A stretch of 64,000 nucleotides of DNA from Caulobacteraceae bacterium UBA3198 (GTDB taxonomy: Bacteria > Pseudomonadota > Alphaproteobacteria > Caulobacterales > Caulobacteraceae): NCBI GenBank assembly GCA_002363865.1, contig DEWY01000011.1, forward strand, positions 109,225 through 173,224, read 5' to 3'. Position numbers and translations under genes: made by a program. Below the pieces are notes generated by a model that was not told the origin of the DNA, searched no databases, and saw only the letters and a program-made list of their open reading frames with translations. The first letter of the stretch is position 1, and each line of letters begins with the position of its first letter. Positions 38,393 through 44,987 of this stretch are shown in pieces.

Positions 38393-40198
38393 TTAGATTC
38401 GGCGCAGGACCGGGCCGCCGGCCTGGCCGAGCGCCTCAGCCATCTCGGCCAGCATTGGCGACCAGTCGCCCAGGGCCCGGGCGGTGAAGACCCGCATCTG
38501 CGGGTACCAGGGGTAGTGATCGCTCCCCAGGCGCGGCCAGGCGCCCGGCGCCGAGGTCACCCAGGCGCTGGCCCCGCAGGCGCCGGCCAGGTTCACCGTG
38601 GCGTTGGGAAAGCCGACCACCAGATCGAGCGCGCAGGTGAGGGCGGCGATCTCGTCCAGGTCCTGTTTCAGGTCGACGCCCGGCGGGGTCCAGATCTCGA
38701 TCCCCATCTCCTGGCGGGCGTACTCAAGCTCGGCGGCGCAGTCCCCGTACTGCAGGTTGACGAAGCTGATCCCGGGCACGGCGAGGACCTCTCGCCAGGC
38801 CTCAAAAGCCGAGAAATAGCGCCGGCGGGCGCCGTTCATCAGGCCGCTCTTCCAAAGCAGGCCCACCTTCAGGCCCTGCGGCGCCTCGTTGAGCGCCTCG
38901 CGCCAGTGGGCGACCCGCTCAGGCGCGGGGGTCAGGAAGCCGGTCCGCTGCGGAAAGGAGTCCACCGTAGGGCGGAAACGGCGCAGCAGCGATCCCATCG
39001 GCGCCCAGTAGTCCAGCGCCTCGTCCTCGGCCAGAAAGGGGGCGACCCGCACGGTTCGGCCGCCGACGGCGTAGGTAGCGTGGGCCCCCACACGGGCCTG
39101 GGGGAAGCTGCGCTGAAACAGCGGGACGAGCCTGGTTTCCACCGCCAAGGTCAGCCGCCCCTGCGGCCCAAGCGCCTCGATCACGTCAGGGATCAGATTG
39201 GCGAACATCACCTCGTCGCCCAGGCCCTGCTCGCCGAACACAAGCAGCGAGCGGCCGGCCAGATCCGCCTGAGGCGTCCACGGCGCGCCCGGCGCCTGGA
39301 ACTGGGTGCAGTCCGAAAACTGGGGGTGCAGCCGGGCCTCGTAGTCCTCCCAGCCTTCCGCCGTGCGGCCGAGCTCCATGAGGATGGTCGCGCGCGACAG
39401 CCGCATCATCTGACGCTCGTCCTGGGCCGCTGTGGCGGCCAGCGCCGCGTCGCAGTCTTCCAGCGCGCCCTCGGGCTCGCCCAGGGAGAGGCGAACATTG
39501 CCGCGATTGTACTGCGCCTTGGGAAAGGCCGGCTGCAGCCGCAGGGCCTCGTCAAAGAAGGTGTGCGCGGTCCCCAGGTCGCCCTGCTCGGTGACGATGG
39601 TGCCCAGGGTGTTCCACGGCATGGCCGCCCCGGGATTGGCCTCGATAGCCGGGCGCAGGACGTCGATGGCCTCGTCGGCCCGATCCTGGTCGCGGATGGC
39701 GCAGGCCAGGTTATTGGCCCCCTCGGGGTGGTTCGGCTTTGCGGCGAGGAAGTGCCGGAAGAGCTTTTCGGCCTCCACCTTCATGCCCATGCGGAAGGCG
39801 AGGCGCCCCAGGTCATTGGCCACATCGGCGTGATTGGGTAGCAGGGCCAAGGCGGATTCGTAGCAGGTGATGGAGTTGATGAAGTCGCCGGCCCGCTCCC
39901 GGGCGATGGCCAGCAGATACCAGGCGAAGCCATTGCGCTCATCCTGCTCCAGAGCCTGGATCGCCAGCCGTCCGCCCGTCTCGTGATCTTCGGCTTCCAG
40001 GGCTGCGACCGCCCGGTTGAGCAAGGGCTCCACCGACAGGGCCTTCAGCTCGCCAATGGCGGCGTTGAGGCGGCGCAGGGCGTCATGCGATCCCGCAGCC
40101 CCCATGGCGTCGGCCGCACGGCCCGGATTGGCCAGGTTGGTCTGGGCGGCCGCCAGGGCGATGGCCGAGGTTTCGCCGGTCCGGTGAGGACGTGTCAT
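38393..40198 (-). CDS. TPR protein with a heptosyltransferase-like C-terminal domain, FlbA-like
   Basis: 601 residues. The N-terminal half is TPR repeats (about 60-320; NGFAWYLLAIARERAGDFIN, NTLGTIVTEQGDLGTAHTFF, YNRGNVRLSLGEPEGALEDC). The C-terminal half resembles glycosyltransferase/heptosyltransferase folds (GRSLLVFGEQGLGDEVMFAN; LDLVVGFPNATVNLAGACGA). It diverges from flbT across a region with a CtrA-like box. In C. crescentus the flbT/flaF cluster includes flbA, a TPR protein needed for flagellin modification, and position plus architecture suggest the same here. The name rests on context rather than a sequence comparison. Confidence 0.72.
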   Translation of the reverse strand: MTRPHRTGETSAIALAAAQTNLANPGRAADAMGAAGSHDALRRLNAAIGELKALSVEPLLNRAVAALEAEDHETGGRLAIQALEQDERNGFAWYLLAIARERAGDFINSITCYESALALLPNHADVANDLGRLAFRMGMKVEAEKLFRHFLAAKPNHPEGANNLACAIRDQDRADEAIDVLRPAIEANPGAAMPWNTLGTIVTEQGDLGTAHTFFDEALRLQPAFPKAQYNRGNVRLSLGEPEGALEDCDAALAATAAQDERQMMRLSRATILMELGRTAEGWEDYEARLHPQFSDCTQFQAPGAPWTPQADLAGRSLLVFGEQGLGDEVMFANLIPDVIEALGPQGRLTLAVETRLVPLFQRSFPQARVGAHATYAVGGRTVRVAPFLAEDEALDYWAPMGSLLRRFRPTVDSFPQRTGFLTPAPERVAHWREALNEAPQGLKVGLLWKSGLMNGARRRYFSAFEAWREVLAVPGISFVNLQYGDCAAELEYARQEMGIEIWTPPGVDLKQDLDEIAALTCALDLVVGFPNATVNLAGACGASAWVTSAPGAWPRLGSDHYPWYPQMRVFTARALGDWSPMLAEMAEALGQAGGPVLRRI

Positions 40199-40247
40199 CC
40201 CGACTCCATTTCCTGGGTGAACACGAGGATGGTTCGCGCCATTATGG

Positions 40248-40262
40248 TTACGCCTTGCTTAA
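40248..40262. promoter_or_regulatory. CtrA-like box between the FlbA-like gene and flbT
   Basis: TTAC-GCCTTGC-TTAA matches the CtrA consensus TTAA-N7-TTAA with one mismatch. It lies 50 bp upstream of the leftward TPR gene and 134 bp upstream of flbT. A further half-site GTTAAC is at 40297-40302. Binding is inferred. Confidence 0.5.
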
Positions 40263-40395
40263 GCGCGGCCTTCCGTCGCAGAGCCAGCAAGGGCTCGTTA
40301 ACAGTCCCCGCCTAGCTTGGGCCTGTCCGCTGCGCCGCGAAATCGGTGGTCAGTCCGGGCTCAACGCGTCGGGGCGCGTATTTGGGGGTCGAGCA

Positions 40396-40821
40396 TTGCC
40401 GCTCAAGCTGTCGCTGAAACCGGGCGAGAAGTTCGTTCTAAACGGCGCTGTCGTTCAGAACGGCGACCGACGTGGAACCCTGGTGCTCCAGAACAAGGCG
40501 TCCGTCCTGCGTGAGAAGGACATCATGCAGCAGGACGAGGTCACGACGCCGGCGCGTCGGGTCTATTTCCCGGTCATGATGATGTACCTCGATGAGGCCG
40601 GCGCCGAACGCTACTACGACGAATTTGTCCGGCGGCTCTCAGAGTTCATGAGCGCCGTTCGCAATCCTGCGGTGCTCGCAGAGTGCGTCTCCATCTCAAA
40701 GCACGCCATGACGCGGGAATACTACAAGGCGCTCATGCTGTGCCGGAAGCTCATCGATTACGAGGACGAGGTGTTCGGTAATGTCCCTACGAGCCTACCA
40801 ACAGGCGGCGCAGAGAACTGA
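40396..40821 (+). CDS. flbT: Flagellin mRNA regulator FlbT
   Basis: 141 residues using the TTG start at 40396, giving MPLKLSLKPGEKFVLNGAVV, which matches the FlbT N-terminus as I recall it from C. crescentus (also 141 residues). Upstream in-frame ATGs would add unrelated sequence. FlbT binds the 5' leader of flagellin mRNA and limits its translation or stability before hook completion. Conserved stretches: ASVLREKDIMQQDEVTTPAR, VYFPVMMMYLDEAGAERYYD, KHAMTREYYKALMLCRKLID. GGGGG lies 7 bp upstream. Its end overlaps flaF by 41 bp. Confidence 0.93.
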   Translation: MPLKLSLKPGEKFVLNGAVVQNGDRRGTLVLQNKASVLREKDIMQQDEVTTPARRVYFPVMMMYLDEAGAERYYDEFVRRLSEFMSAVRNPAVLAECVSISKHAMTREYYKALMLCRKLIDYEDEVFGNVPTSLPTGGAEN

Positions 40822-41146
40822 GTCCCCGCGCGAGGCTGAGTATCGCCTCTTCGCCCAGGTGACTCGCGCGCTCATTGAGGCCTCCAAGGCCGACCCGTTC
40901 GACTTCGGGACCCGCGCCGACGCGCTGGACTGGAACCGGCGTCTGTGGATCGCGCTTGGGGACGATTGCGCCCATGCCGACAACGGCCTGCCCGAAGCTC
41001 TGCGGGCGCAGATCATTTCTTTGAGCATCTGGGTTCAGAAGCACACCAGCGCGGTGATCCGCCGGGAAGACGACTTCGAGGCGCTCATCGACGTGAACCG
41101 GATCATCATGCAGGGGCTCTCGCCCTCGGCGGCCGAGGCCGCCTGA
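40781..41146 (+). CDS. flaF: Flagellar biosynthesis regulator FlaF
   Basis: 121 residues, family FlaF: MSLRAYQQAAQRTESPREAE, then WNRRLWIALGDDCAHADNGL and LRAQIISLSIWVQKHTSAVI. In Caulobacter FlaF is required for flagellin secretion/synthesis and opposes FlbT. The gene begins inside flbT (41-bp overlap), so translation of the antagonistic pair is linked. A strong terminator follows. Confidence 0.93.
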   Translation: MSLRAYQQAAQRTESPREAEYRLFAQVTRALIEASKADPFDFGTRADALDWNRRLWIALGDDCAHADNGLPEALRAQIISLSIWVQKHTSAVIRREDDFEALIDVNRIIMQGLSPSAAEAA

Positions 41147-41174
41147 GCGCCATCACGCCTGTCGCAACGTCCTC

Positions 41175-41204
41175 AAGGGGCCCGGCTGTCGCCGGGCCCT
41201 TTTT
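41175..41204 (+). terminator. Intrinsic terminator after flaF
   Basis: A 12-bp stem around GGGCCCGGC-TGTC-GCCGGGCCC followed by a T run. Its core GCCGGGC arm sequence recurs in the repeats upstream of the second flagellin. Confidence 0.9.
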
Positions 41205-41223
41205 CATGCCTGCCGGCAGATCC

Positions 41224-41268
41224 GCCATTCCTGCCGCCCCGGCAGGTTTGACTCGGCCATTCCTGCCG
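41224..41268 (+). promoter_or_regulatory. Direct repeats upstream of flagellin 1, candidate FlbD enhancer
   Basis: GCCATTCCTGCCG occurs at 41224-41236 and again at 41256-41268, 32 bp apart (three helical turns). CCGCCCCGGCAGG between them adds dyad symmetry. The pair lies 83-127 bp upstream of the sigma-54 promoter, where Caulobacter flagellar enhancers bound by FlbD are found. FlbD binding is inferred from position and GC-rich CCGG cores. Confidence 0.5.
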
Positions 41269-41312
41269 GGGCGGCGCCGGGCGTGGTTTCTGCTGCATGA
41301 AAAATCGCGGTA

Positions 41313-41325
41313 AATCAACCGTTTA
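41313..41325 (+). promoter_or_regulatory. IHF-binding site candidate
   Basis: AATCAACCGTTTA matches the IHF consensus WATCAANNNNTTR at every specified position. It lies between the upstream repeats and the sigma-54 promoter in an A+T-rich patch, as expected for DNA bending in sigma-54 activation. Confidence 0.65.
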
Positions 41326-41350
41326 GCATTTCCCGTGACGGAGCCTTCGG

Positions 41351-41365
41351 TGGCGCGGGCCTTGC
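41351..41365 (+). promoter_or_regulatory. Sigma-54 promoter of flagellin 1
   Basis: TGGCGCGGGCCTTGC fits TGGCACG-N4-TTGC with one mismatch and exact -24/-12 spacing. The start codon is 77 bp downstream of the last promoter base, predicting a leader of about 65 nt. The leader contains GAGCC-AGCAAA-GGCTC (41378-41393), a possible FlbT target. Confidence 0.85.
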
Positions 41366-41441
41366 GACGCCTCAGGCGAGCCAGCAAAGGCTCTCCGGTG
41401 AAAAATCGCCGGGTACCCGACCAGAATGGAAGGACAAGGCC

Positions 41442-42275
41442 ATGCCGATGAATTCGGTCAACACCAATGTCGGCGCCATGGTGGCGCTGCAAAACCTCAA
41501 CAAGACCAACACGGACCTCAACACCACTCAGAACCGGATCAACACCGGTCTGAAGGTCGGCAGCGCCAAGGACAACGGGGCCGTCTGGGCGATCGCTCAG
41601 AACCAACGGTCCAACTCCGGCGCGCTGAACGCCGTCAAGGAATCGCTTTCCCGGTCGATCTCGACCGTGGACGTGGCCCTGTCGGCGGGGGAGAGCGTCT
41701 CCGATCTGCTCCTGCAGATGAAGGAGAAGTCTCTCGCGGCCTCTGACTCCACCCTGGATGCGGCCAGCCGCACGGCCCTGAACGATGACTTCAAGGCCCT
41801 GCGTGACCAAATCACCAAGGTGGTCACCAACGCCGTGTTCAACGGCGCCAACATGATCACGGCGACGACCCCGACCACGGTCGCGGCGCTGGCCAGCTCC
41901 GATGGGGTGAACAAGATCACGGTGGCGGCGCAGAACCTGGCGCTTGGCGGCGGCAATGTGACGATTGCGGCGACGGCCTCCATCGGGACCCAGACGACGG
42001 CTGCGGCGATGATCGCGACGATCAACACCTCAATCGCCAACGTCTCGGCTGCCCTGTCCAAGCTCGGCACCGGATCCAAGGCGCTGAGCTCGCACATGGA
42101 GTTCGTCGGCAAACTGCAAGACTCCATCGACGCCGGGGTCGGCAACCTGGTCGACGCGGACCTGGCCAAGGAGAGCGCCAAGCTCCAGTCACTGCAGACC
42201 AAGCAGCAGCTGGGCATCCAGGCCCTGTCCATCGCCAACCAGTCGTCGGGTACGATCCTGTCGCTGTTCCGTTAA
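41442..42275 (+). CDS. Flagellin 1 (FljK-like)
   Basis: 277 residues; ATG at 41442 preceded by GGAAGGA at 7 bp (a second ATG at 41448 gives the same N-terminus as flagellin 2). Short alphaproteobacterial flagellin with the D0/D1 helices (NSVNTNVGAMVALQNLNKTN; INTGLKVGSAKDNGAVWAIA) and the C-terminal coil (VGNLVDADLAKESAKLQSLQ ... ILSLFR). The variable D2/D3 region is essentially absent, and the centre is Thr/Ala-rich. Assembles the filament after export. It is nearly colinear with flagellin 2 and has its own sigma-54 promoter. Confidence 0.96.
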   Translation: MPMNSVNTNVGAMVALQNLNKTNTDLNTTQNRINTGLKVGSAKDNGAVWAIAQNQRSNSGALNAVKESLSRSISTVDVALSAGESVSDLLLQMKEKSLAASDSTLDAASRTALNDDFKALRDQITKVVTNAVFNGANMITATTPTTVAALASSDGVNKITVAAQNLALGGGNVTIAATASIGTQTTAAAMIATINTSIANVSAALSKLGTGSKALSSHMEFVGKLQDSIDAGVGNLVDADLAKESAKLQSLQTKQQLGIQALSIANQSSGTILSLFR

Positions 42276-42284
42276 CGTCTTGAG

Positions 42285-42320
42285 GCCGGGCGGCGCGCCT
42301 GCGTCGCCCGGCAGACTTTT
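42285..42320 (+). terminator. Terminator after flagellin 1
   Basis: GCCGGGCG (42285-42292) pairs with CGCCCGGC (42305-42312) across a 12-nt loop, followed by AGACTTTT. Its 3' arm is also the start of the inverted-repeat array upstream of flagellin 2. Confidence 0.65.
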
Positions 42321-42409
42321 CACCGGGCAGGGCACGCCCGGCGATTCTTGCCGGGCTGTGATCGGCAAGAATTACCGGGCGTTTTGGCGGGCGGCAAAAT
42401 CTGCCGGGC
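42306..42409 (+). promoter_or_regulatory. Array of CCGGC inverted repeats upstream of flagellin 2, candidate FlbD sites
   Basis: Four dyads: GCCCGG...CCGGGC at 42306-42328; GCCCGGC-GATTCTT-GCCGGGC at 42336-42356; CGGCAAGAATTACCGGG at 42363-42379; CGGCAAAATCTGCCGGG at 42392-42408. Roughly helical spacing, 73-176 bp upstream of the sigma-54 promoter. They resemble ftr elements bound by FlbD in Caulobacter; assignment is inference. Confidence 0.6.
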
Positions 42410-42481
42410 CAAAACGTGCCTAATGCACCTATAACCGAATGATTCCAGATATTTGCAAGCGGCTATCCCGCCAAGGCGACT

Positions 42482-42496
42482 TGGCGCGCCTGTTGC
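42482..42496 (+). promoter_or_regulatory. Sigma-54 promoter of flagellin 2
   Basis: TGGCGCGCCTGTTGC, the same match quality as at flagellin 1, and again exactly 77 bp before the start codon. The leader contains GGGC-AAAAC-GCCC (42510-42522). Confidence 0.85.
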
Positions 42497-42572
42497 TGCC
42501 CTATGGTCCGGGCAAAACGCCCACGGCGGTCAAAACGACGGCCGGCTTCCTTAAGAACAAGGACCTAGGCGC

Positions 42573-43400
42573 ATGAATAGCGTTAACACCAACGTCGGGG
42601 CGATGGTCGCCCTGCAGAACCTCAACAAGACCAGCAGCCAGCTCGGTGAAGTTCAGAACCGCATCAATACCGGTCTGAAGGTCGCCAGCGCCAAGGATAA
42701 CGGCGCCGTCTGGGCCATCGCCCAGAACCAGCGCTCGAACTCCGGCGCCCTGAATGCGGTCAAGGACTCTCTCCAGCGTTCGATCTCGACTGTGGACGTG
42801 GCCCTTTCGGCCGGCGAGAGCATCTCCGACACCCTGCTCCAGATGAAGGAAAAGGCGCTCGCCGCTTCCGACACCACTCTGGACGCCGCCAGCCGTACGG
42901 CCCTGAACGACGACTTCAAGGCCCTGCGTGATCAGCTGGGCAAGGTGGTCACCAACGCCGAGTTCAACGGCGCCAACATGATCAAGGCTACGACCCCGAC
43001 CACGGTCGCGGCCCTGGCCAGCGCCGACGGCGTTAACAAGATCACGGTGGCGGCACAGAACCTGTCCCTCGGCGGCGGCAATGTGACTGTGGCGGCCACG
43101 GCCTCCATCGGCACTCAGACTACCGCTGCGGCGATGATCGCCACGATCAACACCTCCATCGCCAACGTGTCTTCGGCCCTGTCCAAGCTCGGCACCGGCT
43201 CGAAGGCTCTGTCGTCGCACTTCAGCTTCGTCAGCAAGCTGCAGGACACCATCGACGCCGGCGTGGGCAACCTCGTCGACGCCGACCTGGCCAAGGAAAG
43301 CGCCCGTCTCCAGTCGCTGCAGACCAAGCAGCAGCTGGGCATCCAGGCTCTCTCCATCGCCAACAGCTCCAGCTCCTCGCTGCTGGGCCTGTTCCGTTAA
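42573..43400 (+). CDS. Flagellin 2 (FljK-like)
   Basis: 275 residues, colinear without gaps with flagellin 1 when that is read from its second ATG; differences cluster at LNKTSSQLGEVQNRIN and in the last 15 residues (NSSSSSLLGLFR). AAGGA lies 9 bp before the ATG. The tandem pair with parallel promoters is a recent duplication or is kept similar by gene conversion. A 13-bp hairpin follows the stop. Confidence 0.96.
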   Translation: MNSVNTNVGAMVALQNLNKTSSQLGEVQNRINTGLKVASAKDNGAVWAIAQNQRSNSGALNAVKDSLQRSISTVDVALSAGESISDTLLQMKEKALAASDTTLDAASRTALNDDFKALRDQLGKVVTNAEFNGANMIKATTPTTVAALASADGVNKITVAAQNLSLGGGNVTVAATASIGTQTTAAAMIATINTSIANVSSALSKLGTGSKALSSHFSFVSKLQDTIDAGVGNLVDADLAKESARLQSLQTKQQLGIQALSIANSSSSSLLGLFR

Positions 43401-43408
43401 TCCGCGTT

Positions 43409-43439
43409 CCGGTCTCAGGCGCCTGGCGTCTGGGACCGG
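43409..43439 (+). terminator. Terminator after flagellin 2
   Basis: CCGGTC (43409-43414) pairs with GACCGG (43434-43439), and the stem continues inward with GU pairs to about 43421/43427. No T tract. Confidence 0.55.
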
Positions 43440-43526
43440 CTGTGGCGGGCGGGGAGGGCGACCTCTCCGCCGGTCGCGGTTCTCTAGCAGGGAGGCCGGC
43501 GACAGAAAGGTCCCGGCCGCGACGAT

Positions 43527-43817
43527 ATGGAAAACAGAGTGGCGGCTGTGGCGGCCACGACCAGAGCCACCTTCGAACGGCCCGCGTCTCAGACGCCTGG
43601 CGCCGTCCGGGACATCGCTCCGCGACCCGCCCCCAAGTCCGACCAGGCCGATCTGAGGTTGATCATCGAAGAGGACGCCGCCGTCGGCGCCTATGTCTAC
43701 AAGACCATTGATCGCCACACCGGAGAGGTCGTCTCGCAGATCCCGCGGGAAGAGGTCCTCAAGATGCGTGACCGCCCCGAATACGAGGTCGGCGACGTGG
43801 TGAGCGCCAAGGCCTGA
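43527..43817 (+). CDS. FlaG-family flagellar protein
   Basis: 96 residues. The C-terminal half matches the FlaG family: LRLIIEEDAAVGAYVYKTID then RHTGEVVSQIPREEVLKMRD. FlaG proteins of other bacteria influence filament length. The N-terminal 40 residues are Ala/Pro-rich and unconserved. It lies between flagellins 2 and 3 on the same strand. This is not the same as the Caulobacter gene historically called flaG. Confidence 0.85.
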   Translation: MENRVAAVAATTRATFERPASQTPGAVRDIAPRPAPKSDQADLRLIIEEDAAVGAYVYKTIDRHTGEVVSQIPREEVLKMRDRPEYEVGDVVSAKA

Positions 43818-43903
43818 CCGCCGATCCGGTCGCGGCCGGATCTGAAGAAGATGAGTCGTTTCAACCGCCTCGGTCCGCCGCGGCGGCCGCAGCCGTGTGG
43901 GCG

Positions 43904-43911
43904 TTAACCAT
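43904..43911 (+). promoter_or_regulatory. CtrA-like half-site upstream of flagellin 3
   Basis: TTAACCAT, a reported variant CtrA motif, about 98 bp before the flagellin 3 start. No TGGC-N8-TTGC-type sigma-54 element is seen in this 190-bp gap, so a different sigma factor is probable. Confidence 0.35.
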
Positions 43912-44008
43912 CTAGACACCATGATTCCATAGCTTGCCCTTCGAACAGCAACCCGCGACTCGTCCCATGAGGCGAGGCGGGCGGCGGACGATGAAGGAGG
44001 TCCGGGCC

Positions 44009-44839
44009 ATGGCGATCAGCGTTCACACCAACAAATCTGCGTTGGTCGCACTGCAGAATCTGAACCGGACCAATGACGAACTGTCCGGGGTTCAGAACCG
44101 CATCAGCACCGGCCTCAAGATCGGCAACGCCAAGGACAACGCCTCGGTCTGGTCCATCGCCCAGGGGCAGCGGGCTGACATCGGCGCCCTTGGCGCGGTG
44201 AAAATGAGCCTGAACCGGGCTCAGTCCATCTCGGAAGTCTCCATGGCGGCAGGCGAGTCGGTGTCCGACTTGCTGGTCCAGCTTAAGGAGAAGGTCGTCG
44301 CGGCGATGGACACCTCTCTTGACGCCTCCTCGCGGACCGCACTCGACTCGGACTTCAAGTCCATTCTGCGCCAGATCACGCAGGTGGTTGAAAACTCTGA
44401 ATTTGACGGCGCCAACATCCTTGATGGTTCGGTGGCCGGCTCGATCCGCTTCCTGGCCAATGCGGACGCCAACGCCTACATTACGCTTTCGACCCAGAAC
44501 ATGTCCCTGGGCGGCGCCATCATCACCATGGCGTCCACGTCGTCGATCACCACCGCGACTCTGGCCACCGGTATTCTCACCCAGCTGGACGCCTCGATCG
44601 CCAATGTGAACCAGTCTCTGGGCAGCCTCGGCGCCCAGGCCAAGCAGATCGAGGCGCACAACAAGTTCGTCTCCAAGCTGACGGACGTACTGACCTCCGG
44701 CGTAGGCAATCTGGTGGACGCGGACCTGGCCAAGGAAAGCGCCCGGCTGCAGGCCCTTCAGGTGCAGCAGCAGTTGGGCGCTCAGGCCCTGTCCATCGCC
44801 AATGAGGCGCCGCAGGTCATCCTGTCGCTCTTCCGCTAA
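44009..44839 (+). CDS. Flagellin 3 (divergent)
   Basis: 276 residues from the ATG at 44009, fixed by AAGGAGG at 43994-44000 and by alignment of MAISVHTNKSALVALQNLNR with flagellin N-termini. D0/D1 segments are conserved (GLKIGNAKDNASVWSIAQGQ; GNLVDADLAKESARLQALQV; QVILSLFR), but the middle differs strongly from flagellins 1 and 2 (ILDGSVAGSIRFLANADANA). It may be a minor, hook-proximal flagellin as with the divergent Caulobacter flagellins (inference). Confidence 0.94.
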   Translation: MAISVHTNKSALVALQNLNRTNDELSGVQNRISTGLKIGNAKDNASVWSIAQGQRADIGALGAVKMSLNRAQSISEVSMAAGESVSDLLVQLKEKVVAAMDTSLDASSRTALDSDFKSILRQITQVVENSEFDGANILDGSVAGSIRFLANADANAYITLSTQNMSLGGAIITMASTSSITTATLATGILTQLDASIANVNQSLGSLGAQAKQIEAHNKFVSKLTDVLTSGVGNLVDADLAKESARLQALQVQQQLGAQALSIANEAPQVILSLFR

Positions 44840-44987
44840 GACTGAACCACGGTTTCCAGACGGGGCGTCGAAATGGGCTCGGACCGCAAACGGGGTCCGG
44901 GCCCAAATTCGTTGGCCGGCTTAACGCCCTGTAAGCCCCGCTTGGCGGATCATGCAGCCGCAGGCTTCCGCCTGTGAGGGGGATCCC

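Noticed and set aside
40246..40260. Possible sigma-54 promoter TGG-TTACGCC-TTGC before flbT
   Set aside because: The -24/-12 spacing is one base short, and the same bases form the better CtrA-like match.
41160..42410. Clustered GC-rich inverted repeats as a CRISPR or mobile-element end
   Set aside because: Unit lengths and spacers are irregular, arms are 5-7 bp, and no cas or transposase gene is near. Position relative to sigma-54 promoters fits regulatory sites better.
43921..43940. Possible sigma-54 element ending in TTGC upstream of flagellin 3
   Set aside because: No GG dinucleotide at the required distance upstream of TTGC.
44905..44925. CtrA-like sequence CTTAACGCCCTGTAAG before the FlaEY-like gene
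   Set aside because: The second half-site is one base out of register and mismatched, too weak to report as a site.
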